A stretch of DNA of 64,000 nt from Prosopocoilus inquinatus (GCA_036172665.1 CM069870.1:40816001-40880000), one strand, 5' to 3'. Shown: positions 13,829 through 26,919, numbered from the stretch's first letter. Notes: generated from the sequence alone by a model not told the origin. Numbers and translations are program-made.

Positions 13829-16393
13829 ACAACTTATGAACATTGACGTTACACGAGGTGCTTTCTTTCGCTCATAAAATTGTGATCTAAACATGTTTTG
13901 ATTCAAAAACAGACGTATTTTTCTTTGAATCTCTCTATTTTTGAAATTCGTTTGGACTGAATTATAAATTGTCAATAAAAAATTCAAGTAAGGTGTCTTG
14001 TTGCAACAACTACGAAATTCAGGTCCAAACTATTCGAAACACGACTCAAACTTTTAGGAGAAAGAAAGCTCCTACGGTCAGAATGTATGTTTTGGCGGGA
14101 ATTTAATCAATTCAGATTTCTCTTATTTTTCATGACTTTAAAAAAAGGAATTTATCTAAATTATTGTATTTTTATCTACTTTTAAATAGGATTAAAAAAA
14201 ATGGTTATGTAGCCTGTTCTTCGACGTGGCGTCCATCATTAGCGACACGATCTCGGCGAAAAAGTGATTCTTGTGTTCATGTGCGTGTTAGGAATAACGC
14301 AAATATTGTCGACGGCATTATGAATACACTCCTCTGAAATACGCTTCTTTCGGCGTTCGTCAATTGCGACATTTTAATAAGTAATAATATCCATAACAAA
14401 CAGTAATCCTTTACAACCAACGACTAAAGATTGATGCTCGCTTCATGAGTGTAAGACTACGGTTCAAATCAAATGCGAAATTTGAATCAATATTTATTTC
14501 TTTTGTTTATTTGTCACAGAATAGCAATATTATATGACTAACTAGCTGGATTATGTAAATGAACCACTGAAGTATTTTTCCGAAATCAGAATTTCATAGA
14601 CCGATTACTTTAATCATTAAATAATGTACTGGCCGGTTCAACCATTATACAACAACTTCACCTGCATCTAATATCGCTAATGAACACTGTTCTTTCTATA
14701 AATGTGCTCCTCTAGGCTAACCTTCGCTTTACACAGGAAACGCACAAACCTCCACGTTCTGCAGGGTCAACTTAGAAAATAACTATCATTAGCATTCCCC
14801 GGCTAGGATAACCTTCAGCCCGCTGTAGGTAGTGCAATGGAACCAAGGGAAAATGCACGAGGTTCCCTCCTCACAGTCTACTTGGGGAAAACGCACCCAG
14901 TAGGTTTCAGGAATCTAATCATAAACTTGTAAAACAAACTAGCATTCCCCGGCTAGGATAACCATAGCCCGCTGTAGATAGTGCAATGGAACCAAGGGAA
15001 AACGCACGAGGTTCCCTCCTCACAGTCTACTGGGGGAAAACGCACCCAGTAGGTTTCAGGAATCTAATCATAAACTTGTAAAACAAACTAGCATTCCCCG
15101 GCTAGAATAACCATAGCCCGCTGTAGGTAGTGCAATGGAACCAAGGGAAAACGCACGAGGTTCCCTCCTCACAGTCTACTGGAGGAAAACGCACCCAGTA
15201 GGTTTCAGGAATCTAATCATAAACTTGTAAAACAAACTAGCATTCCCCGGCTAGGATAACCATAGCCCGCTGTAGGTAGTGCAATGGAACCAAGGGAAAA
15301 CGCACGAGGTTCCCTCCTCACAGTCTACTGGGGGAAAACGCACCCAGTAGGTTTCAGGAATCTAATCATAAACTTGTAAAACAAACTAGCATTCCCCGGC
15401 TAGGATAACCATAGCCCGCTGTAGGTAGTGCAATGGAACCAAGGGAACACGCACGAGGTTCCCTCCTCACAGTCTACTGGGGGAAAACGCACCCAGTAGG
15501 TTTCAGGAATGCCACGCAACGACCTGCCCGCATAACGTGGATTAGCAAACAATTAACTGGTATCAGTCAACGACTGCACTGACTTTTTAACCATCTGATT
15601 GATAAATTGTTACCAGCTGTTCATTCAGCGATATTAACAGTGTAAAATCGTTAGACTCTATGTAAATAATGAACCCCACACTAACCTGGATTCTAATTTC
15701 TCGACCGGTGCACTTCACAAGCTCACACCACCGATGCTAACATTACACCGACTTACGATCCCTTACTTTTATTTTCCTTTATCTTGCCACTTACATAACT
15801 GACAATTTATAACGAGTTTTGGTACTGAAGTTATTTCTGATTAAATAATCCCAACACCCAAAATATTTAGTGTAAACACCCAACACCCAAAATATTTAGT
15901 GTAAACAAAGGAAAATAAACTTTAACGGAGAGAAACTTTATGTAACTCCACATGAGCAAAATACTAAAGCATTCCTGAAATAGATAGACATGTATAATTA
16001 TTTAGCGATATCTAACTTGATTGAAATGTTTCCAGAAATTTAGCTCCTACTTTAACTACCGGTTAACCTATTCGGCCCATTAAATTCGTTCCAGAAACCG
16101 GGCCTTAGGGCCAGTATTAAAAGTCTAGTTGACTGAAGGTTGGGTTGGACTCGGCTTTTAGTTAAGGCTATACTTTTAACATCCTTCAACCGAGTTGAGT
16201 TCAACCTTCGGTCAACTAGACTTTATAATACTGGCCCTTAATCGTACTGTGAATACTGCTGTCGCTGCCAAAAAAAGTGGACATTTTTTTGACGTAAATT
16301 TAATAGTGAATTATATCTTCCAGAGCGGTTAAGGCGTTTTTAAAAATAATTTTATTATTTAGTGGAGATATAACAAATATTAATTATTTAATT
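13829..16393. repeat. Array unit 6 (LTR 14450-15952, five 149-bp repeats)
   Basis: 2565 bp, same variant set as units 4 and 5. Confidence 0.92.
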
Positions 16394-18958
16394 ACAACTT
16401 ATGAACATTGACGTTACACGAGGTGCTTTCTTTCGCTCATAAAATTGTGATCTAAACATGTTTTGATTCAAAAACAGACGTATTTTTCTTTGAATCTCTC
16501 TATTTTTGAAATTCGTTTGGACTGAATTATAAATTGTCAATAAAAAATTCAAGTAAGGTGTCTTGTTGCAACAACTACGAAATTCAGGTCCAAACTATTC
16601 GAAACACGACTCAAACTTTTAGGAGAAAGAAAGCTCCTACGGTCAGAATGTATGTTTTGGCGGGAATTTAATCAATTCAGATTTCTCTTATTTTTCATGA
16701 CTTTAAAAAAAGGAATTTATCTAAATTATTGTATTTTTATCTACTTTTAAATAGGATTAAAAAAAATGGTTATGTAGCCTGTTCTTCGACGTGGCGTCCA
16801 TCATTAGCGACACGATCTCGGCGAAAAAGTGATTCTTGTGTTCATGTGCGTGTTAGGAATAACGCAAATATTGTCGACGGCATTATGAATACACTCCTCT
16901 GAAATACGCTTCTTTCGGCGTTCGTCAATTGCGACATTTTAATAAGTAATAATATCCATAACAAACAGTAATCCTTTACAACCAACGACTAAAGATTGAT
17001 GCTCGCTTCATGAGTGTAAGACTACGGTTCAAATCAAATGCGAAATTTGAATCAATATTTATTTCTTTTGTTTATTTGTCACAGAATAGCAATATTATAT
17101 GACTAACTAGCTGGATTATGTAAATGAACCACTGAAGTATTTTTCCGAAATCAGAATTTCATAGACCGATTACTTTAATCATTAAATAATGTACTGGCCG
17201 GTTCAACCATTATACAACAACTTCACCTGCATCTAATATCGCTAATGAACACTGTTCTTTCTATAAATGTGCTCCTCTAGGCTAACCTTCGCTTTACACA
17301 GGAAACGCACAAACCTCCACGTTCTGCAGGGTCAACTTAGAAAATAACTATCATTAGCATTCCCCGGCTAGGATAACCTTCAGCCCGCTGTAGGTAGTGC
17401 AATGGAACCAAGGGAAAATGCACGAGGTTCCCTCCTCACAGTCTACTTGGGGAAAACGCACCCAGTAGGTTTCAGGAATCTAATCATAAACTTGTAAAAC
17501 AAACTAGCATTCCCCGGCTAGGATAACCATAGCCCGCTGTAGATAGTGCAATGGAACCAAGGGAAAACGCACGAGGTTCCCTCCTCACAGTCTACTGGGG
17601 GAAAACGCACCCAGTAGGTTTCAGGAATCTAATCATAAACTTGTAAAACAAACTAGCATTCCCCGGCTAGAATAACCATAGCCCGCTGTAGGTAGTGCAA
17701 TGGAACCAAGGGAAAACGCACGAGGTTCCCTCCTCACAGTCTACTGGAGGAAAACGCACCCAGTAGGTTTCAGGAATCTAATCATAAACTTGTAAAACAA
17801 ACTAGCATTCCCCGGCTAGGATAACCATAGCCCGCTGTAGGTAGTGCAATGGAACCAAGGGAAAACGCACGAGGTTCCCTCCTCACAGTCTACTGGGGGA
17901 AAACGCACCCAGTAGGTTTCAGGAATCTAATCATAAACTTGTAAAACAAACTAGCATTCCCCGGCTAGGATAACCATAGCCCGCTGTAGGTAGTGCAATG
18001 GAACCAAGGGAACACGCACGAGGTTCCCTCCTCACAGTCTACTGGGGGAAAACGCACCCAGTAGGTTTCAGGAATGCCACGCAACGACCTGCCCGCATAA
18101 CGTGGATTAGCAAACAATTAACTGGTATCAGTCAACGACTGCACTGACTTTTTAACCATCTGATTGATAAATTGTTACCAGCTGTTCATTCAGCGATATT
18201 AACAGTGTAAAATCGTTAGACTCTATGTAAATAATGAACCCCACACTAACCTGGATTCTAATTTCTCGACCGGTGCACTTCACAAGCTCACACCACCGAT
18301 GCTAACATTACACCGACTTACGATCCCTTACTTTTATTTTCCTTTATCTTGCCACTTACATAACTGACAATTTATAACGAGTTTTGGTACTGAAGTTATT
18401 TCTGATTAAATAATCCCAACACCCAAAATATTTAGTGTAAACACCCAACACCCAAAATATTTAGTGTAAACAAAGGAAAATAAACTTTAACGGAGAGAAA
18501 CTTTATGTAACTCCACATGAGCAAAATACTAAAGCATTCCTGAAATAGATAGACATGTATAATTATTTAGCGATATCTAACTTGATTGAAATGTTTCCAG
18601 AAATTTAGCTCCTACTTTAACTACCGGTTAACCTATTCGGCCCATTAAATTCGTTCCAGAAACCGGGCCTTAGGGCCAGTATTAAAAGTCTAGTTGACTG
18701 AAGGTTGGGTTGGACTCGGCTTTTAGTTAAGGCTATACTTTTAACATCCTTCAACCGAGTTGAGTTCAACCTTCGGTCAACTAGACTTTATAATACTGGC
18801 CCTTAATCGTACTGTGAATACTGCTGTCGCTGCCAAAAAAAGTGGACATTTTTTTGACGTAAATTTAATAGTGAATTATATCTTCCAGAGCGGTTAAGGC
18901 GTTTTTAAAAATAATTTTATTATTTAGTGGAGATATAACAAATATTAATTATTTAATT
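16394..18958. repeat. Array unit 7 (LTR 17015-18517, five 149-bp repeats)
   Basis: 2565 bp, same variant set as units 4-6. Confidence 0.92.
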
Positions 18959-21523
18959 ACAACTTATGAACATTGACGTTACACGAGGTGCTTTCTTTCG
19001 CTCATAAAATTGTGATCTAAACATGTTTTGATTCAAAAACAGACGTATTTTTCTTTGAATCTCTCTATTTTTGAAATTCGTTTGGACTGAATTATAAATT
19101 GTCAATAAAAAATTCAAGTAAGGTGTCTTGTTGCAACAACTACGAAATTCAGGTCCAAACTATTCGAAACACGACTCAAACTTTTAGGAGAAAGAAAGCT
19201 CCTACGGTCAGAATGTATGTTTTGGCGGGAATTTAATCAATTCAGATTTCTCTTATTTTTCATGACTTTAAAAAAAGGAATTTATCTAAATTATTGTATT
19301 TTTATCTACTTTTAAATAGGATTAAAAAAAATGGTTATGTAGCCTGTTCTTCGACGTGGCGTCCATCATTAGCGACACGATCTCGGCGAAAAAGTGATTC
19401 TTGTGTTCATGTGCGTGTTAGGAATAACGCAAATATTGTCGACGGCATTATGAATACACTCCTCTGAAATACGCTTCTTTCGGCGTTCGTCAATTGCGAC
19501 ATTTTAATAAGTAATAATATCCATAACAAACAGTAATCCTTTACAACCAACGACTAAAGATTGATGCTCGCTTCATGAGTGTAAGACTACGGTTCAAATC
19601 AAATGCGAAATTTGAATCAATATTTATTTCTTTTGTTTATTTGTCACAGAATAGCAATATTATATGACTAACTAGCTGGATTATGTAAATGAACCACTGA
19701 AGTATTTTTCCGAAATCAGAATTTCATAGACCGATTACTTTAATCATTAAATAATGTACTGGCCGGTTCAACCATTATACAACAACTTCACCTGCATCTA
19801 ATATCGCTAATGAACACTGTTCTTTCTATAAATGTGCTCCTCTAGGCTAACCTTCGCTTTACACAGGAAACGCACAAACCTCCACGTTCTGCAGGGTCAA
19901 CTTAGAAAATAACTATCATTAGCATTCCCCGGCTAGGATAACCTTCAGCCCGCTGTAGGTAGTGCAATGGAACCAAGGGAAAATGCACGAGGTTCCCTCC
20001 TCACAGTCTACTTGGGGAAAACGCACCCAGTAGGTTTCAGGAATCTAATCATAAACTTGTAAAACAAACTAGCATTCCCCGGCTAGGATAACCATAGCCC
20101 GCTGTAGATAGTGCAATGGAACCAAGGGAAAACGCACGAGGTTCCCTCCTCACAGTCTACTGGGGGAAAACGCACCCAGTAGGTTTCAGGAATCTAATCA
20201 TAAACTTGTAAAACAAACTAGCATTCCCCGGCTAGAATAACCATAGCCCGCTGTAGGTAGTGCAATGGAACCAAGGGAAAACGCACGAGGTTCCCTCCTC
20301 ACAGTCTACTGGAGGAAAACGCACCCAGTAGGTTTCAGGAATCTAATCATAAACTTGTAAAACAAACTAGCATTCCCCGGCTAGGATAACCATAGCCCGC
20401 TGTAGGTAGTGCAATGGAACCAAGGGAAAACGCACGAGGTTCCCTCCTCACAGTCTACTGGGGGAAAACGCACCCAGTAGGTTTCAGGAATCTAATCATA
20501 AACTTGTAAAACAAACTAGCATTCCCCGGCTAGGATAACCATAGCCCGCTGTAGGTAGTGCAATGGAACCAAGGGAACACGCACGAGGTTCCCTCCTCAC
20601 AGTCTACTGGGGGAAAACGCACCCAGTAGGTTTCAGGAATGCCACGCAACGACCTGCCCGCATAACGTGGATTAGCAAACAATTAACTGGTATCAGTCAA
20701 CGACTGCACTGACTTTTTAACCATCTGATTGATAAATTGTTACCAGCTGTTCATTCAGCGATATTAACAGTGTAAAATCGTTAGACTCTATGTAAATAAT
20801 GAACCCCACACTAACCTGGATTCTAATTTCTCGACCGGTGCACTTCACAAGCTCACACCACCGATGCTAACATTACACCGACTTACGATCCCTTACTTTT
20901 ATTTTCCTTTATCTTGCCACTTACATAACTGACAATTTATAACGAGTTTTGGTACTGAAGTTATTTCTGATTAAATAATCCCAACACCCAAAATATTTAG
21001 TGTAAACACCCAACACCCAAAATATTTAGTGTAAACAAAGGAAAATAAACTTTAACGGAGAGAAACTTTATGTAACTCCACATGAGCAAAATACTAAAGC
21101 ATTCCTGAAATAGATAGACATGTATAATTATTTAGCGATATCTAACTTGATTGAAATGTTTCCAGAAATTTAGCTCCTACTTTAACTACCGGTTAACCTA
21201 TTCGGCCCATTAAATTCGTTCCAGAAACCGGGCCTTAGGGCCAGTATTAAAAGTCTAGTTGACTGAAGGTTGGGTTGGACTCGGCTTTTAGTTAAGGCTA
21301 TACTTTTAACATCCTTCAACCGAGTTGAGTTCAACCTTCGGTCAACTAGACTTTATAATACTGGCCCTTAATCGTACTGTGAATACTGCTGTCGCTGCCA
21401 AAAAAAGTGGACATTTTTTTGACGTAAATTTAATAGTGAATTATATCTTCCAGAGCGGTTAAGGCGTTTTTAAAAATAATTTTATTATTTAGTGGAGATA
21501 TAACAAATATTAATTATTTAATT
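18959..21523. repeat. Array unit 8, right edge (LTR 19580-21082, five 149-bp repeats)
   Basis: Last complete unit. After it the next unit's opening ACAACTT (21524-21530) is present, then similarity stops at a TATTTATTTATTT run. Confidence 0.92.
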
Positions 21524-21530
21524 ACAACTT

Positions 21531-22831
21531 TATTTATTTATTTAACACTTACGTTAAACACTAATACAATCAAGACAATCAAAGACAATACAAGACAATC
21601 CATTCTGTTTATGCCTGCATAAGTTTTTATAATTAATATGACGTAACCGTTTTAAGAAGAGAGAATAGCGTAATTGTAATCTGATTTGTCTATGGCATCC
21701 TCTGATCGCCCTACTCTTAATTTCCTTGCAATTATGCCGTGAACCCCGTTTCCGTAATTAGGTCAAGTACAAAGAATTCCTTGTTTATATACAGGCTGTT
21801 AATAAAAAAACCTATACAACGTGATAGTAGAGATCAAAATGAGAAAAAAAGTCTAATATCCAATATTCAATATAGGTTGTCCGTGCTATGTGTTCACTCT
21901 CTTCTAAAATTTTTATTTTTTAAAGAAATTGTGTTCACTCTTCTAAAATTTTTATTTTTTACATAAATTTCGGGATCGATATATTAAATAAAAAGCAAAA
22001 TTTTTCGACGTAGCACTTCTTTGACTGTATTTTGATTTTTAACATTTACAAAGCATATGAAATTTTTATTAGGTCGAAAGAAATTCCATTTGAAAAAATA
22101 AGTTACGACCTAATGAAAATTTTATATGCTGTAAGAATGTTGCAGAGGCTTTCTCGACTTACTTGATCGCATTAGGACGAAAATACACGATTTATAGCTT
22201 CGAAAATTTAAAAACAGAAAAAATTTTCAATGTCCTGGAAACCAAAATTAACAAGTGTTACATATTCGGACTCACCCAGCATACAGTTAAGGTAAAAAAT
22301 GAAAAATGAATTTATCTTTAAAAAGCAAATTTATTTGTCATTCGTAAATGACAGTTCCTAAATACAGCTACCCAACAAATGTAAATGTACGTCAAGAAGT
22401 GTCTATTTTCTTTTGGCGGCGACAGTACAAAACATTTGCTGTAATTGTTATTTCATGATTTATTTAATTTTAAATAAACACATACGTCAAGCTAAGAACG
22501 CTATAGACTCGCGCAGCAATTATAATAATTTGGTATCATAATTGGTACAGACCACGTATAGACTACAGAGCTTCAAATTGTATTCCCCTCCTGGGTTGGG
22601 ATTCTCCTCCACCTCCTAATTCACTTTTATGTTCAGAGCCATCTGCCTTAACGCTAATGAACCTATGAATTTCATGTATTTTTAAGCAAAATCTGTCTTA
22701 CCAGTAAAATGTTGCAGTTGGTTTTAATTTAAGCTAAATTTTCTACAAATTTTTCAGAAAATGGATATTTTCTTGAAAACTACTGAACGTAGACTAAAAT
22801 AACTGATACTACTTATAGTTTATATGCTTGC
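21531..22831. other. Non-coding AT-rich DNA with a degraded palindromic-element copy (about 21870-22290)
   Basis: From about 21870 (ATAGGTTGTCCGTGCTATGTG) to about 22290 the sequence is a strongly diverged relative of the ACCGGGTGTCCC family. It keeps the inner ATTAGGTCG...CGACCTAATGAAAA palindrome and the TTGATCGCATTAG block. The remainder to 22831 has no recognisable gene or repeat. Confidence 0.55.
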
Positions 22832-22983
22832 CTACGACGTGATCTATTTTATTTCCTCTGATTTCCTGTGATTATTTCTTAAAATAATATTTTCTGTTGG
22901 TGTGTATGACATCGACTGATTTCTTTATTTATTTTAAAGTAATTTACGCTTCCATTTCAGTTTAAAAATAGATCACGTCGTAG
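22832..22983. mobile_element. Small palindromic element (TIR CTACGACGTGATCTATTTT)
   Basis: A 152-bp segment with 19-bp TIRs CTACGACGTGATCTATTTT and an inner AT-rich loop, with no open frame. It has the size and form of a MITE; the superfamily is not determined. Confidence 0.65.
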
Positions 22984-23388
22984 CTTATGCTTTGTGGAAC
23001 GTATTACATCCGTTTTCAAGTCAAACTAGTGCCTAAATTTTGAAAAAATATCGAAGTTCTTTCCTCCTATTATTTACATGGGAAGGAATTCCCGCCATTT
23101 TGAAATGAATCGTCCCCTTAAGAAAGTATAACTGGAAGTCAGCACTTATTTTAATTTATAACACTTAGATATAAAGGCCAACATTATCGGTAAGGTAATA
23201 TTAAAAATAAATTACCGGTAATTTAACAACACTAGAACTTCCGGTACAAGCGGAAGTGCCCGAAAGTTGGAAATATTATATTTTAATAGATTATTACCGC
23301 TAACTTATAACCTCAAAACATGAAATAAAAATTCAAAGAGGAAGTCAGTAAACTTTTAATGACTGGGTTGACTGAATCTCCCTGTATA

Positions 23389-24369
23389 CCGGCTGGAAAG
23401 TTTCAAACCCGACATAGCAAAGTTCCATTGAGAACTACGCCATTTATAGATTACTGCTCGCCATTTAAAGATATAAAAATGGTAATGGTATTAAATGAAA
23501 GATAAAATTAAGGCCAATGTTATCGTGTTAAAATTATTTCTGTTGTGTTAATACTTTTGAAATAGAAATTAAATTTTTAAATTTCAAATGAAAAATGTAG
23601 TCGCCTTAGTATGTCAGATTTGAAGTTTGCAATTCAATAACCAGAATTTTGTACAATATGCTTCTTATTCAAAATAAAATTCCATTCATCAGTGTAGCAT
23701 ACTGACGATAAAAAAAAACTGTTAGGATTTATTTCTTTGCTCCTGCATTGCTTCACAAAATACTTTCCTACTATTCTTGTTAATTTCAATACAATGTTGA
23801 TGGCAACTGGATTTGTGGAATTGATGTTTTTTTTAATATTCTTTACAGTTGTGTGTTACTTATTCTGGGACAGGGTGAAACTTATTTAATTCTTAGTACA
23901 ATTGAATTTAAAACTGATTTAGTATCGACTTGTGTCGGTATTGATTGCTCATGGCATCATTTCAAGTTTATTGATAGTATCAGAAACAACAGTATTTTTG
24001 TATGCAGATGTATGTACGTTGAAAAAAAGAATTGTAACTTAAACGACAAGAGTACCTACCTATTATTTGCTCTGTACAATAATTCATAATACTTTTTGAC
24101 TGACGTATAAATTATTTTCCATTAATTCAAAGAACTGAAAGTCTCAAATCTGACATAGGCGACTAAACTTTTAGTTTAAAATTTAAAATTTTTATTTATA
24201 TTCCGTATTCATATTTAGGAAAAATTTTAACACCATAATATTGTCCATAATTTTCTCTTTTTTTTAACACCATTGCCATTTTTGTATCTTGAAATGGCGA
24301 GCAACAATTCATAGAAACAACGTTTTCAATACAAGTTTGCTATGTTCGGGTTTGAAACTTTCCACCCGG
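23389..24369. mobile_element. About 1-kb long-inverted-repeat element (TIR CCGGSTGGAAAGTTTCAAAC)
   Basis: The left arm begins CCGGCTGGAAAGTTTC and the right arm ends with its diverged inverse (GAAACTTTCCACCCGG). The arms stay alignable for over 150 bp, including the CTCGCCATTT...AAAATGGYAATGG block. Both ends abut TA, consistent with a TA target duplication as in Tc1/mariner elements. The centre (including 23853-24089) has no recognisable protein. Confidence 0.65.
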
Positions 24370-24470
24370 TAGATGTGCATCAAGTATCGTTACCGATCCG
24401 TATCGAAATATCGGATCGATATGTCAATGTCGTAGATAAATGGTTATCTTAGTCTTTTTCAACATATTGA

Positions 24471-25411
24471 GTTGTCATAGGACTTCCGGTTTCGCCGGAA
24501 GTGATATCAACTTTATTATTTTATATATATTTATTTATTTATTTATATATTTTTACATATTTGAAATTTATGGATCATTATGAGTCCGTATACATATCAA
24601 TTGTTAATTTTGGTTTGCATGACAAGTTTTTTATTTTTCAATCTAGAAAGCTATGAATCGCATTTTTTCGATCTAATGCGATCAAGTGTTTCGAGAAAAT
24701 CACTCCTTTTAGGGTATTTTGACTTTTAACATTTTTACAGTATTCGAAATTTTCATTAGGTCTTTCATTTTTTTTTCGATAGAACCTCATACTTAGTTTA
24801 GTTCAATAGAACATTTTTTTCTGAGTACGCTGATACCAAATACGTCATATTTTCTTAAAAATAATTTAAAATAGAGCATGTCTTATTGAAATTTTACACT
24901 CCCTTTATTTCAAATAACTTTGAGAAAACATGATGTATTTGGTATCAACGTTCTCAGAAAGAAATGTTCTGTTGAACTAAGCTAAGAAACATAAAAAAAT
25001 GAGTTACGACCTAATGAAAATTTCAAATGCTGTAAAAATGTTAAAAATCAAAATACCATCAAAAAAGTGATTTTCTCGAAACACTTGATCGCATTAGATC
25101 GAAAAAAATGCGATTCATAGTTTTCTAGATTGAAAAATATAAAACTTGTCATGCAAACCAAAATTAACAATTGATATGTATTCGGACTCGTAATGATCCG
25201 TAAATTTCAAATATGTAAAAATATATAAATAAATAAATATATAAAAAATAAGAAAGTTGATATCACTTCCGGCGAAACAGGAAGTCCTATGACAACTAGC
25301 AGTATGTCGAAAAATTCCATTTTTTATTTAATTTGTTGTCTCCAAAATTCAGGTTAATCGATTAATAAATAAAGATTCTAGAAGGGTGAGCACATGGCGT
25401 GGGACACCCGG
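24471..25411. mobile_element. ACCGGGTGTCCC-family palindromic element, left tip missing
   Basis: The right end reads GGGACACCCGG followed by TATA. Two near-complementary arms meet around 24890. The left arm begins only at GTTGTCATAGGACTTCCGG, so about 140 bp of the outer left end is absent. Inner marks are the ACTTCCGGTTTCGCCGGAAGT palindrome, the TTTCGATCTAATGCGATCAAG block and the ATTAGGTC/GACCTAAT pair. It has no coding capacity. Confidence 0.75.
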
Positions 25412-25505
25412 TATAAACCATTTACACATACCTACGAAATATAGTTGTGTCATGTGTCGTACATATCTTGCATTTTACACGAAGCTAATTATTAAGCTGT
25501 TTATA

Positions 25506-25731
25506 GGTGCTTTTTTTCGCTTAGAAGTTTGAATCGTGTTTCGAATAATTTGGACCTAAATTTCGTAGTTGTTGCAACAAAACACCTGACTTGAATTTTT
25601 GATTGACTGTTGATTTGTAAAGAACCATAATTTAATCCAAACAAGTTTTAAAAATAGAGAGATTCAAAGAAAAGAATGTCTTTGAATCAAAACACGTTTA
25701 GATCACGATTTTGTGAGCGAAAGAAAGCACC
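25506..25731. mobile_element. MITE with TIR GGTGCTTTYTTTCGCT and TTATA target duplication
   Basis: A 226-bp element with TIRs GGTGCTTTTTTTCGCT and AGCGAAAGAAAGCACC, flanked by exact TTATA repeats at 25501-25505 and 25732-25736. Its interior is homologous, inverted, to the 216-bp element in every satellite unit. Confidence 0.85.
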
Positions 25732-25736
25732 TTATA

Positions 25737-26919
25737 AGAAGGTATTGAAACGAAAAATCGCCACCGGTGTGATTATTCTGAAGATGGCAAAAAAAGGGAA
25801 AACGTTCCGTGTGAGTTCGATGAATTTTAAGACACGATAAACTAGGTGCCTATAATCAATTAATGACTATACCTATTAAATTAGTTCATCAATTTCGTCT
25901 TTTAACCATTCTTTTTTATTACCTATCTTGAATTACAAGAAAATTATCGCGCGACAGTGTCACAAAAGTAGACGTGCAGGCAACTCTTGCAATTTCTCTC
26001 CGGCGAGTATAAATTTTAAACTAATCAGTGTTTACATCTATTCGTACAGATGTGTCGATACATATTGCTAGAACTTGAAAGATATATCTCCGACAGAAAT
26101 TTTTTACTGTTTACATTGGTTACAATTTCTGTCAGACATAAATATCATGCAATAAATCTCATATGTAAACGTACCTTTATTCAGCGTTTGAAGATTAAAC
26201 CTGTTCTTTGATTCTACATATGAGTGCTGGTATATTGATATCAAATATTTCGATACGATATTATTCGATATTTCAAAGGTACGTATCAATATCCTATACG
26301 TCAAAACAGCTAAAAATACGTATCGATACGGTCGAATTAATTAATCAACAGTCACTATGGTAACTTGATTCTGTCACTTTGTAACAAATTTTTTGCAAAC
26401 TATATCCGTTTTCCAATTACGAATTTCCAGCACCTGAGATGATCTGATCTAATCCTAACTACGCTTCCAAAATTTTAATGGGAATGCTGCATAAGTCATA
26501 TAGGAGTGATATGTGTGTGGTCGTAGATACAGATGCGTGAGGGGACGGGGAAAAGTAAAAAAGATCATTTCAAGTGCGTTCCGCACCCTGCAATTGGGAC
26601 ATGTTTGATCAGTTTGGAGGAGCTCCGAGTAGCTCATCTGGGCAATTGGAAAGCGGCTATTGTCGTCGTGTAACGTGACATTTTTTGAATTATAAATAAT
26701 GAATCACATGCTAGGAACAATAAATATATTTATATTTAAACAATAACTTACATAAAGGAACACAATCAATAACATATAAAGCTGGTAAACTTATGAAATA
26801 AATATTTACAATTAATCCCCCTTATAAAAAAATATTGACTTCGATACATCACTCATTTTTGTTATTATTCCATGTTTCATGGACTTCTTGGTACGTGTGG
26901 CACTAAAAACCATTGTTGA
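25737..26919. other. Non-coding DNA downstream of Hr96
   Basis: AT-rich with several ATCGATACG-like short palindromes around 24400 and 26230-26330. I see no conserved coding frame and no clear canonical polyadenylation signal for the minus-strand gene; a weak TATAAA on the minus strand lies near 26730. Confidence 0.4.

Larger units (their letters stand above)
19..21523. repeat. Tandem array of eight 2.6-3.0 kb units, each containing a solo LTR
   Basis: Eight head-to-tail units begin at 19, 2853, 5687, 8699, 11264, 13829, 16394 and 18959. Lengths are 2834, 2834, 3012 and then five of 2565 bp. Each unit contains, in order, a 216-bp palindromic element, about 380 bp of unassigned AT-rich DNA, a solo LTR, about 150 bp of spacer, a 130-bp palindromic element and a further AT-rich spacer of about 160 bp. 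Length differences come from the number of 149-bp repeats inside the LTR (7, 7, 8, then 5) and from a 29-bp duplication in units 3-8. Sequence before 19 and after 21530 is unrelated, so both ends of the array are in the window. No coding potential was found. Confidence 0.95.

Noticed and set aside
19..21523. Ribosomal intergenic spacer or another multigene spacer
   Set aside because: The nested-repeat look suggested rDNA spacer, but there is no 18S, 28S, 5S, snRNA or histone sequence in any unit, and the LTR with target duplications explains the structure.
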